Shown here: piece by piece, positions 36,004 to 47,105 of the stretch
Numbering within the stretch: position 1 is the stretch's first letter
Layout: every line of letters starts with the position of its first letter
Source of the DNA: Channallabes apus
Taxonomy: Eukaryota; Chordata; Actinopteri; Siluriformes; Clariidae
Direction of reading: 5' to 3'
DNA length: 64,000 nt
Assembly: GCA_030522415.1 (NCBI GenBank)
Contig: CM060124.1
Span: 29,608,954-29,672,953 of the forward strand
Program-made: the position numbers and the translations under genes
The notes under the pieces: generated by a model
What the model was told of the DNA's origin: nothing
Seen by the model: only the letters and a program-made list of their open reading frames with translations
Database searches by the model: none

Positions 36004-36399
36004 ACTGTATATTTATAAAATAGTCATTTAAAACTATTGCATTTCAGAAGTAGTGGTGGTAGTGGCATCGATAGTGGCAGAACTGGTAGATAACTGCTAA
36101 TAAAAAAAGTATTACATCACATTTCTTTTCTGCATCATTAATTAATTCAAAAATCATCATATTTTTTTCCTCTTTGATTTATTTCAATGTGACAAGTATG
36201 TTTTTTTTTTTTTTCTTCCCTTTATAATAATACTAGCAGTAGTAGCCACAATAGTGACCGGAGTGGAAGTGAGAGTGAAAGTAATTGTGTCGATTTGGAT
36301 TTAGTTTTTCATTCATTCATTTAAATGGTTAATTAGTTTTTTTTTTCATCTTTATTCCAGAGTATTTTTAATTCTCACAGTTTTTCATTCAGATCACAT
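36004..36399. other. Intronic low-complexity stretch
   Basis: GTAGTGGTAG-type and T-rich runs; no gene or named repeat. Confidence 0.45.
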
Positions 36400-36760
36400 T
36401 TCGCCCCTGTATCATCATCATTTGCCAGACCGCATCATGGTTCTGCCATCACTCCATGGCTGAGAGAATCAGGATGTGTGTATGTGTGTGCGTGCACATG
36501 CGGGTGAGATAAATGCGACCGTGCCATTAATCGGCTCCTATCTGCGGCCCCAGACCTGCACCCTGTGTTTGATTAGTTTGGCCTGGATGCCAGGCTTTGT
36601 TCAGGCGAGCGTATTCCTGTGCCTGAGTGACAGCTGTAATGTAAATGCAGTTTAAACCCCTGTGTTGCCGCACACACCTGGCAGAACTGGCAGGCTCAGA
36701 CTGCGCCAGGTGCAGTGGGCATAAACTCCATTACATTACCTGGTGAAGTGACCCAAAAAT
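36400..36760. other. Candidate intronic regulatory element
   Basis: Unique GC-normal block in intron 1 between AT-rich repeats. It carries E-box-type CACCTGG and CCAGGTGC (near 36,677-36,712), GCCAGGCTTTG and CATTAATCGG. It could be a conserved enhancer; I cannot test conservation. Confidence 0.3.
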
Positions 36761-37373
36761 CCTCATAAATACAAAAAAAAGAGTTTAATTATATCCAAAG
36801 CGGCGATAATTGTGTTCGCTGTGGAGGAAAGGAATCGGGGTCGACACGTTTTGTAGTCCAGGAATTACCGCCAGACTGGTCGGAAACAAAGACGTTAATC
36901 CTGGAATGTGCTGCGTTAAATGATGGTTCACGCCACACATGCGGGTCTGACGTGTGAGAAGTGTGTGTGCTTGATGGGAATAAAACGGACATGGATGATA
37001 AAAAAAAGCCTTAATGTTTCAATTTCATAAATGGAATATTTCTCAAAATGCTGAAAATGGATTCGGATTTAAACAGCGTATAAAAAAACGTGAAACAGAA
37101 AGCGGTACTAGTGGTAGTGAACTTTGACCTTTGGACTTAAGGTCAAGTTGATTTGAAAAGGAAGTCATAAATATATACAAACAATACATATGACGGGTTG
37201 TTGTTGTTCTACTACTACTTCCAGTACTACTTCTTTTTCTTATTATTGTTTTAAATAGCAGTTACAGTAATCGCCATTACAGTAGGGATAAAAATAATAG
37301 CAGTAAAATAACAAAGAAACAAATAGTTTCTACTAGAAATCTTAGTAATCGTAGCAACATTAATGGAGATTAC

Positions 37374-37404
<31 letters not shown>

Positions 37405-39289
37405 GTAACCCAGTGTAAGGATCTGCCCAGTGATGGAACTGTTAGGAATCTTGTACGTCTACATACGAGGTGATGACGAGTAAAGGAAAAGTCGACTGTC
37501 TGTTTAAACGATTGAATCAACTAAGCAATCGATTTACGCAAGTGATTAAGTTAATTGAATCTGAGTTCTTTTTTCTTCTTTTTCTTAAACACATTAGTTC
37601 GTAATGTTCAGTGGTCTAAATTTGATCAATTGCTTAAAAATATGCAACACAAAGCGTTTCCATCTCATGCAAAAATATTTGCATCTCGCAAGAGCATCGC
37701 TTCTCCGTCTTTTGAGTTCATGCGCATTTACCTGGACTAGACTGTGGAACAGAGGAAAAAATATTAAAAAAATTATCATTTTACACAAGATAACACAAGT
37801 TACACAACATTGAAATGTTTATTAGACACTTTGTTGTTTTTTTGTCCTTTAAATCCTGTAAGATTTAAGATTCAATAGCACTAATGATTATCCAGTCAAA
37901 TGGCAAAATCTAACTGAATTGGCTCGACAGTTTACCCATGATTCATAGCTAAGGATTGTTGAAATGCAGTAGCAAAAAACTTAAGCCATGAGCAGTAATA
38001 TTAATAAAAATAGCAGTAGTATAATGCAAGTGATTTTCATACACACCTGAGTTTCTTATGTTTTATTATAGAGTAAGCGCCATAACTCACCTGGAATATA
38101 CTGTTTTGATTAAGTCTTTATTTAAAGCCTGGGGCTCGAACCTCAGACCTTCCGATCAGTAACTCGGTGCCTTTAATAAGGAAATAAAAAAATAAATAAG
38201 GAAAAAATTGTGGAACTTGTATTACCCGCTTGCTCGTAATGTAACTCTTATCAGGTTCTGTATCAAGAGACGCACCAACATTCCTAGTGCAAACTGTATT
38301 GGAAGTAGATGGCATGCATAATTACATTTTGGCTGATGATTGAGGTTTGTACAGTAGAATAAATAATAAAAAAAAAAAATTACCTAAGGTTTGGTTTTTA
38401 TCTTTCCTGTGTTGAAAACTGAGAAAATCGACCCCGTGACACAATTTTTAAGAAACCCAAACATAAAAAGTCTCGAAAGTGCTTAAATATAGTGTTTTCC
38501 TTTTGTTAAACCATCTGTTGTAATCTTTCAAGCTCATTTGATGTCCATAGTTGAGGTTTCTCACAGATCTCATGAATGGTGTAATGTGCTCCATGGAGAA
38601 ACATAAGCACCTTATTAATGTAACGAGATTGTACAGAACACACGTTTTTGTTAACGAGGCCCCGACTACAGCACTGTGATCACTGAATATAACGGAGTGT
38701 TTCCAATTACTGCTTCTTTTTATTCCAACACCTTTTTCCCCCCAAGCTCCACTCCCTCACGGCGTCTAATGTCGCACTAATTTTGCCGCTGTTTAATGAA
38801 GTGTTTAGAGGATTAAAGCATGAAAAAGCAGAGCCGTGAGAAATTCCTCGCTAATCATCCTCACTTCCATTCTCACCCTCTCCTCCAGTTCCTTTCAGAG
38901 GAAGTGATGACTTAAGTAGCGCTTCTGATTTATTTTTTAACGCAATTTTTTAATAAAAAAAAACGTGACATTTCTGATTTTATGGTTACTATTTAGGATG
39001 GGGGGTGGGGGAGTCAGTTTTGTGAAATTCTTTCTATTGAGTCTTGTATAAATTTTTTTTTATATAAATCCACCTGCTGTAAATTCATCAATGCTAATCA
39101 CTGAAAAGAATAATCATTTAAAAAATCTTGATTATTTACCGCCAGGAAGCCAGACTCAGCAGGTTGTACGTTTCTTTATTAGAGTTAATCAGAGTTTTAT
39201 TCGTAAGATAGAGTGAGGTTCTGATTAGTGGCATTTACTGGAAAAGCGTGAAATTATGATTATGGTACTCCTTTGGAAAACGACCCTTT
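36761..39289. other. Intronic stretch with (TTA)n and repeat fragment
   Basis: Contains (TTA)n at about 37,371-37,403 and the second copy of the GCAAGAG-ATCGCTTCT repeat at about 37,600-37,740. A unique segment at 38,690-38,915 (CGGCGTCTAATGTCGCAC, GCTAATCATCC) may be conserved. No exon recognised. Confidence 0.4.
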
Positions 39290-39844
39290 CAATGTAATTA
39301 TTTTCAAACTGTATCAAATCAACTTATAGTCAACCTTATAGTTTAACTTACAACCTCTGCTAATACACAAACATATTACAAACTTACAAAACATACTGAA
39401 AGTTATTTACTTTACTCACTAAATGACAATACACTAAATATAACTTCCTACCAACTACTACTTGCCAAGTGCAAAATTTTTCCGCTAAGACTGAACCTGT
39501 AACTTAGGAAACACATTTCTGATTGCAAACATCCAGTACTCAACTAACCGTGATTTACTAAAAGCAGCTTTACTCTCTAACAAACTTATCAAATATAACT
39601 TAAATCACCAACAAATCCAACTATAATTTACGGAATACAAATTTGCTCACTAACATACTAACCATAATTTACTAACTATAACTTTACTCATTAACATATT
39701 AGCTATAATTTACCAAATAAAAATGTACGCACTAATACGCACTAACATATTAACCATAACTTCCTAAATAAAACTTTACCCGCTAACTTACTAGCTACAA
39801 CAAACTAAATTTTTAATGTATGAAATGCATCGTTAACTAACATA
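39290..39844 (+). repeat. Degenerate AT-rich satellite, left part
   Basis: Repeated variants of CTAACATACTAACTATAACTT-like sequence (TAACTTTACTCAC, CATATTAACCATAACTT) with an apparent unit of about 40-45 bp. The same pattern resumes at 42,490 after the LINE. Confidence 0.6.
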
Positions 39845-42488
39845 TGGCAGCGGCATTCAGCTAGACGGGCTAGCCTCGTTTCGCGCCGACAGAAATGCAT
39901 CTCTGTGCGGTAAGACTCGCGGTGGCGGCTTGTGTGTTTACATCAACACGGAATGGTGCGAGAACTCTGTGCTAGTTTCTAGTTATTGCTCATCGCTGGT
40001 GGAGTTTGTGACCATTAGATGCAGACTTTTTTTATTTACCACGGGAATTCACCACTGTTTTCATTATCGGAGTGTACATTCCACCTAGCGCTAATGCTAA
40101 GGAAGCGCTATGGGAACTGTATACAAAGATCAGTGAACTGCAAAATACACACCCAGATGGACTGTTTATTGTTGCTGGAGATTTCAACCATGCAAATCTC
40201 AAGTCAGTGCTTCTTAGATTACATCAGTATGTGGACTTTGCAACGAGAGGGGAAAACACGCTGGATCTTGTTTACACAAAAATGAGCCCCGCCCCCATCT
40301 CGGCTACTCAGACCACATCTCTGTTATGCTAATTTCAGCATACAGACCACTCGTCAGGCGTTCAAAACCGGTTCTGAAGCAGGTGAAAACCGGGCCAGCA
40401 GGAGCCATCTCTGCTCTTCAGGACTGTTTTGAGAGCACTGACTGGAACATGTTTAGGGAGGCTGCAACTTACTGCGACTTCACTGACTTGGAGGAGTACA
40501 CATCATCAGTGACCAGCTACATCAACAAGTGCACCGACGACGTCACTGTCTCCAAGAACATCATCTCACGACCCAACCAGAAACCGTGGATTACTGCGGA
40601 AGCGCGTGCACTTCTGAGGACCCGAGACTCTGCCTTCAAAGCGGGAGATAAGGTGGCGCTTAGAAGAGCAAGGGCCTTCTCGGGCCATCAGAGAGGCGAA
40701 GCGCACACATGCCCAGAGAATCCACAACCACTTCAAGGACAGTGGCGACACACTGCGCATGTGGCAGGGCTTACAAGCCATCACTAACTACAGGACGACA
40801 TCCCCTACCTGTGAAGTGAAGGCGGTGAAGGCTCCCTCCAAGATGCGCTGAACAACTTCTACGCTCGGTTCGACAGGCAGAACGACGTGGCCTCACCACA
40901 GCTGATGTGAGGAAAACTCTACGCAGAGTCAACCCATGTAAAGCTGCTGGACCAGACAACATCCCAGGCAGAGTGCTCAGAGAATGTGCTGAACAGCTGG
41001 CAGATGTTCTTACCGACATCAACATCTCTCTGAGCAGCGCCGTCGTTCCCACGTGCTTCAAGGCCACCACCATCGTTCCCGTGCCCAAGAAGTCTTGTGT
41101 GTCCTGTCTCAATGACTACCGTCCCGTTGTACTTACACCCACCATCATGAAGTGCTTCGAGTGGCTCGTCATGAGACACATCAAGACCCTGCTGCCCACC
41201 TCACTGGACCCACTGCAATTTGCGTACCGTCATAACCGCTCAACGGACGACGCCATCGCCACTACACTCCATCTTGCCCTCACACACTTGGACACATACG
41301 TTCGAATGCTGTACATAGTGTTGAATGCTGAGCTGAAATCTATCATCCCAAAACAACTAATCAGGAAGCTCAACCTGTTGGGCCTGAACACCTCCCTCTG
41401 CAACTGGATCCTGGACTTTCTGCCCGGAAGGCCTCAGTCAGTACGGATTGGGAACTGCACCTCCAGCACCACCACACTGAGCATGGGGGCCCCACAAGGC
41501 TGTGAGCTCAGTCCCCTGCTGTTCACACTGCTGACCCAGGACTGTGTAGCAACACACAGTTCGAATCACATCAAGTTCGCTGATGACACGACCCTGGTGG
41601 GTCTCATTAGCAAGGACGACGTACAGAGTCAGCGTACAGAGAGGAAGTGCAGAGGCTAACGGACTGGTGTAAAGATAACAACCTGTCTCTGAATGTTGAC
41701 AAGACAAAGGAGATGGTTGTTGACTTTAGGAGGACACGAGGCGACCATTCTCCGCTGAGCATCGACGGCTCCTCTGTGGAGATCGTCGAAAGCACCAAAT
41801 TCCTGGGCGTCCACCTGGAGAATCACCTCAGCTGGTCCCTCAACACCAGCTCCCTACACAAGAAAGCCCAACAGCGTCTCTTCTTTCTGAGAAGACTGAG
41901 GAAGGCCCAGCACAGAAACATTATCACTCAGCTTAACTCAACTACCTCAAAACATTGAGACTGGACTGACTAATCAACACAAGCGCAGACACACTGACCT
42001 ACACACCAACCTGTAAATGCTCTTTTTTTGCACAATATTAATTACTGGATTACTTTTGCCCTAACTTCTAAATTCTTGCTGCTACTTTAAGGAACGTTTA
42101 CTGGTTCTGCACTACCTCAACTCATCACCTCAACACCACAAAGTATTATGTTATGTTATATTTGCCACCGTCACTTTGTTGCTCGTTTGCACATTTGCAC
42201 ATGCACTTTATGTTGTCTGTTGTCTCTAGGTTAGCTAGTTAGTTTTTGTTAATTTATGTTGTAAATTTATGTTGTTTAAAAATTTAGGTTGTTAGGTCAA
42301 TCTGTCCTGTCTTGTCTCTGCTAACCAGCTAACTAGGACTCTTAGTTAGCTAGTTTTAGCTCTTCTGTTAATTTATGTTGTAAATTTATGTTGCATGTAG
42401 CACCTTGGTCCTGGAGGAACATTGTTTCGTTTCACTGTGTACTAACTGTATATGGTTGAAATGACAATAAAGCCGACTTGAACTTGAA
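39845..42488 (+). pseudogene. L2-like LINE, 5'-truncated and frameshifted
   Basis: A non-LTR retrotransposon relic. The left part encodes the end of the apurinic-like endonuclease domain (VAGDFNHANL near 40,170-40,199). The reverse transcriptase lies at 40,900-41,960: [57 protein letters not shown] and the catalytic [10 protein letters not shown], then [20 protein letters not shown]. At least four frame breaks separate these blocks, and the segment normally carrying the first catalytic Asp is altered ([13 protein letters not shown] at about 41,312-41,350). The element ends near 42,488 with a GACAATAAAG-type tail and GACTTGAACTTGAA. The host intron is in the same orientation. Confidence 0.85.
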
Positions 42489-43260
42489 CATACTAACAAA
42501 ATTCTTCTAATGAAAACACTTTTTAACAGATATAACCTACTACATATAGCGTAGAAGCATACAACCTGTTCTTTCTTCTTTTGTGATTAATTTACTAACT
42601 ATAAATTACCAAATATAAATGACTTTACTAATATACTAACTGCAACTTAAATAATCTTACAACTACAATATTAAATATAGGTTCACTGACTAATAAACGA
42701 TATCTATTATAGTTATATAATCTATATATAACTAAATAATACTATATAATAAAACCTTAATCAGTTACACTTCAGCTTTAGAAATATAATGTGGATGCGC
42801 AAACCATACAAGCTGTTAATTTGTCAAATGTATTTATAGTTGATAATTCATGTGCTATAACTTAAATATAACTTTATTTCCTAATAGAGCAATTACAGTT
42901 TACTCTACATGTTTTTCTGTTAACCTACAGTATCTATAACTAACCTATCTACAACTTATTTTCTCACAAGCTAAAATTGACTAAATAGAATTTTACAAAC
43001 ATACTAACTTGAAATTACATTAATTTCAACTTAAAAATAACCATTAACTAATTAAATCTAACTGATAACTTTACTTATTCAACTTAGTTAGTATGTTATC
43101 ACTTTGCTTACTGATGTACTAAATGTGCAAACTGTTAAGTAATTAATTAGTTAAAAAACATTACTTACAAACAACAATTTGCTGAATATAATAAAAATTA
43201 ATATTTATACATCAACTTAATAATTATAAAATATATGTTTCATTATAAACATCTGAATTA
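42489..43260 (+). repeat. Degenerate AT-rich satellite, right part
   Basis: Continues the ACTAACTATAA and CTAATATACTAACTGC-like pattern interrupted by the LINE; strongly diverged. Confidence 0.55.
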
Positions 43261-44240
43261 AAATTTAAATGTACTCATCACTTCAACCCCAGATTTGCAT
43301 GCTGAAGTGCTAACTGAAGCTGATTAGCATGCTAACAGCTATTTCACACTTACACACGCTGCTTGTGTACTGACTGAAATTTCAGCATCACATGACCGTG
43401 CTTAGTATTGTTTACACATACTGTAGCATAATAGCTACACCTTGTCCGGTGTGAGATCAGGGTGTGTCCACTGTAATGTTCTGCACCCTGAGCCTCCTAA
43501 ACCAATGAGAATTTGTTTAAAAACATTATCTTTCAGGTGATGAAGTGGTTCCACAAGTCAGTCTTGTTTTATTGCATTTCTGCCTTTCAGACAGCGCGAC
43601 TATTCCGAGTTGTGTTGTTTCTGGTGATTTTCTTTCTTAGAGAGAACCATTTTCTTCGATTCTTTTATGTTGAAAAGTTTTGGGCAAATCTGCTGTGAAA
43701 GCCGATTCAGTTCTAGTGAACAACTATTTGTTTGTAGCATCGTACTGAGTCTTGGTAGCGTGTAGCCTCAGGTGACACAACATTTGCATTCACTCCACAT
43801 TAGCATGAAAATCAGTGATGTGAATTGCCACACTTCCTTATCTCCACAGAGGTGTTTTTGCAGCGTTTACAGATTTTGAATCCTCGCTACATTGATACAG
43901 GTGTATCTAGCGGTAGCGGTAGCGGTCAGGGCACAGCGTGAATCGGTTTGCTTCGCTTCAATTTTATCTACAAGAATTCATGAAGTGCTATCTAGTGAAT
44001 TTCATTTCCATCGACGTACGCTTGGGGGTTCTGGGGTAAAATGTGGTGTTTTCTTTCTCCCTGGTAGTAATGTAGGCACTTCTGTTCACAGACTCACTAG
44101 GTGCATTTCTATTGCTAATACTCGTGAGCCAACAGAAGGCGGCAGATGGCAGAACACTTGTCTCATTGTTTAAAAAAAACAATAAAAGAACTGATATTAA
44201 TAAAATATGCCTAACTGTTTTCCCACTGACAAAGGGAACG
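43261..44240. other. Intronic stretch, no gene seen
   Basis: Unique sequence with no recognisable exon; the open frames of 61-93 codons lack motifs. Confidence 0.4.
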
Positions 44241-44560
44241 TACAGTAGCAAGAGAAATTTACTAAACTCTACAGTGGGCATACTTTCAACCTCAGACAAA
44301 CAACCTTTAGCAGCAATAACTTGGCGTAATGGTTTCCTGTATGACTGTATCAGTCTCTCATCATTTTGGTCCATTCTTCTTTACAACTTTGCTTCAGTTC
44401 GTTGAGGTTCTTGGACGTTTGCTGATGCACAGCTCAGCTGGTTAATGTCCCACCACAGCATTTTAGCTGGTTTGAGGTCTGGACTTTGACTAGACCCTTC
44501 CAAAACCTTGAATGGAAACCATTTTCCTGGAAATGGAAATCGCGAGTCATCAGATGATGT
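44241..44560 (-). pseudogene. Decayed Tc1 transposase C-terminus
   Basis: On the - strand, SQSPDLKPAKMLWWDI (about 44,440-44,490) is a mutated form of the Tc1 PDLNPIE-LW catalytic block. ERLIQSYRKPLRQVIAAKG (about 44,300-44,356) is its C-terminal end. The expected catalytic Glu is replaced (PAK where PIE is usual) and the frame is broken between the two pieces, so it is inactive. Confidence 0.7.
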
Positions 44561-44885
44561 CACGTCCAAAACAGGGACGGCGCGTAGGGCGGGGTTTAGC
44601 TACGCTCTGTGTTTTTCAGATACGAGTGAATGAAATACGTCCTGCTCATCACATCTGTTTATTTCTTCTATGCAGATGCAAAGACGTAACTTCCTGGTTG
44701 TTTTAATACATGAAACATTTCTTTGTCCTGTGACATCTGGCCGGCTGCTGTGGATCTCCAAACCTCTTTTGTCCTCTCAAAGTTTTAGCGCTTTTTCAGC
44801 GCGTTCTGGCTCTTACAGGAAAAACACGCCCTCCGTGTTTGCTGTTTTTATTGTCTCCCCTGCTGTAATAGTTCATACATGGCAG
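44561..44885. other. Intronic spacer, no gene seen
   Basis: Short unique sequence between two transposon relics; no motif in the open frames. Confidence 0.4.
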
Positions 44886-45620
44886 AACGTATAAAGTCGG
44901 CTCCAATAGTATTGGCACTGCAGGTGAAGATTGGGTGAGGATGGGGTGGGGGGGGGTTTTGGCGCCCAGAAGGAAAGAAATTCAAGGTTGAATTAAAGTT
45001 AAATGTATAATTTAAAAATAATCAAAATGTAATTGAAAAAAAAAAATCTAACAGGTTTTTAACAGCAATTCTCACAAACCAAATATTAAAAAATATATCA
45101 TTTTATAAAAATTTTTTATTTTCTTCTTTTTTTTTTATTTACCTGAGAATGTTATACCTGTAGATTTATTTATTTATTTTTTAGAATTCTTTTCTTTTTT
45201 TTTCTTCACAGTATGATATGCAGTGAAATTCTTACACGACTGTATGTGACCTTGAAAATGGAAAAAGAAGTAAAGGAGCAAAGTGCTAATAGGAAAGAAT
45301 AAAACATAAAATCTTCAATGTTAGAATAAAATAAATGTTAGGGTGCCAATAATTTTAATTTAATATATGTTTCATAATGTGTAATAAAGTTAGAGTTGTT
45401 ACTTAAAAAAATTTTTTTTTTCAAAGAACCGGTTAAAAAAAGCACACACAAACAAACAAAAACAAGGGTGCCAATATTTCACCCTTTGTAATAATTCTTA
45501 TGGTTAACTATCGTTGTTTGTTAAGAAAACAATATATATAAAGAAGACAATATATTTCATAGCATCCTTTTAAAACCTGTCTATACCGGGGGGTGCCAAA
45601 ATTTATAGTCGATACAGTCA
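44886..45620. repeat. Probable MITE with AT-rich interior
   Basis: Left end TAAAGTCGGCTCCAATAGTA and right end GGGTGCCAAAATTTATAGTC; internal GGGTGCCAATA motifs recur at about 45,341 and 45,466. This looks like a decayed non-autonomous DNA transposon. Exact limits and superfamily are uncertain. Confidence 0.4.
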
Positions 45621-45832
45621 CAGCCAGGTAAAGGTACATTATAGAAGATCTACCCGCAGGTAGAATGAGGAGAAGAAAGATGAAACTGGTAATATTAAGA
45701 TAAACATCCTGGTAGATTTATAAAACCGTCACGCTTCTCCCAGAATGCACTGCAGTCTCGCCTTCACCTCCTGCCAGCTGCTGGAACAGGAACTTAAGAC
45801 GCTTTGCTAACTCGAGCTATTGTTCCCGACAG

Positions 45833-45934
45833 GATGGGGAGTTTCTGGTGCGTACACATCATGTGGAGTACGCTGACGGGGGGATTCTCGACCCTGACGA
45901 TATGCTGGCGGACCTGGTGGAGGACAAGGACAAG
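45833..45934 (+). CDS. pard3b: pard3b exon 2
   Basis: 34 codons in phase 0 at both ends, from the acceptor GACAG|GATGGG to the donor AAG|GTAAGA. The peptide includes THHVEYADGGILDPDDMLAD and then VEDKDK, which continues the N-terminal PB1-like domain begun in exon 1. The LDPDD-LAD and VEDKDK segments match PARD3B more closely than PARD3 as I recall them. The following exon should start with the conserved AVFDEQ-type segment, but it is not in the window. Confidence 0.92.
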
Positions 45935-46027
45935 GTAAGACGAACACACAGACGAACGGACAGACAGACCGACAGACAGACAGACTGATGGATGGAAACT
46001 ATTCAGGTTTACTGATCTCAGTTCTTG

Positions 46028-46028
46028 G

Positions 46029-46078
<50 letters not shown>
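46028..46078 (+). repeat. (GT)n microsatellite
   Basis: About 25 uninterrupted GT units just downstream of exon 2, likely length-polymorphic. Confidence 0.95.
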
Positions 46079-46081
<3 letters not shown>

Positions 46082-46679
46082 GGGTGGGACGAGTAGAGGC
46101 TGTGACTTCCTGTTCTTCTTGAAAGCATGAATGAACAAATCAGGACAGAACAAAATAAACCCAAAATATCTGTAACGCATGACGAAGATCATTTCATATC
46201 ACATCTATAGCTTCCTTTCTTAATTTATTATAGTGTTTTAATGTCCTTAACAGGTTAGAACCAGATTATTTAAAAATAAAGTGTGTGTGTGTGTTATCAC
46301 TTTATTCCATTACTCTATTACACTACACATTACTATCCTGTATTACTGTCTACTCTACTCCACTGTACTGAACCGAACTCTACTTGTACTTTACTACCGA
46401 ACGGTTGCTGCTATATTGCTGTACTGTTATACGATGGTTAGTTCTGATTGGACGAGAGGTATAAAGCTCTTCACCGCTAATACAATCTACAAAGCTAACT
46501 AGGTTCTAACACCAGGCTTAATCCCAAATCTCCCTCTAACCCCCGATCAAGGGCACTACTTGGTGTGTGGAACAAGGGGATCGTACACCCTGTGTAGGGC
46601 ATTGAAATGTGTGTGGTTTATTTTTTATATATAGAAAGTCAGATAAAAAAATTATACACACTTGAGGAAAAGAAAGGCT

Positions 46680-46843
46680 TGTATAAATATTTTAATACTA
46701 AATTTATTGCTATATTATATAATATTAATAATAAGAATTATGATAATATTAATGTCAAATTAATATAATATACATCATACTATTTATTTCCTGATATAAT
46801 AATAATAATACATTAATAGAATATTCATACTATTTTTATAATG

Positions 46844-46878
<35 letters not shown>

Positions 46879-46978
46879 ATTAATAGAATATTCATACTAT
46901 TTTTATCCTGATATATAATAATAATATTAATAATAATAATAAATTAATAGAATATACGTCATACTATTTTTTTCCCTG

Positions 46979-47024
<46 letters not shown>

Positions 47025-47105
47025 TATATATTTTTAATATTACTTTATTATATTAATATTTTAATATGTAATTTATTTTGATTTGTAAATTATTATTTTA
47101 ATATG
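46680..47105 (+). repeat. TAA-rich tract, duplicated blocks
   Basis: (TAA)n runs are interspersed with a repeated segment TTAATAGAATATTCATACTA (about 46,813, 46,883 and a variant at 46,943). The pattern suggests duplication of an approximately 70-bp block. It abuts the 5' end of the RTE LINE. Confidence 0.8.

Larger units (their letters stand above)
34880..45832 (+). other. pard3b: Intron 1 of pard3b, 10,953 bp
   Basis: Bounded by GTAAAG at 34,880 and a pyrimidine-containing acceptor ending GTTCCCGACAG at 45,832. It contains nested Tc1-derived elements, an L2-like LINE within degenerate satellite, Tc1 fossils and a few unique segments listed separately. Confidence 0.85.

Noticed and set aside
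45794..46192. 132-codon - strand open frame across exon 2
   Set aside because: It runs through the (GT)n microsatellite and is antisense to the real exon.
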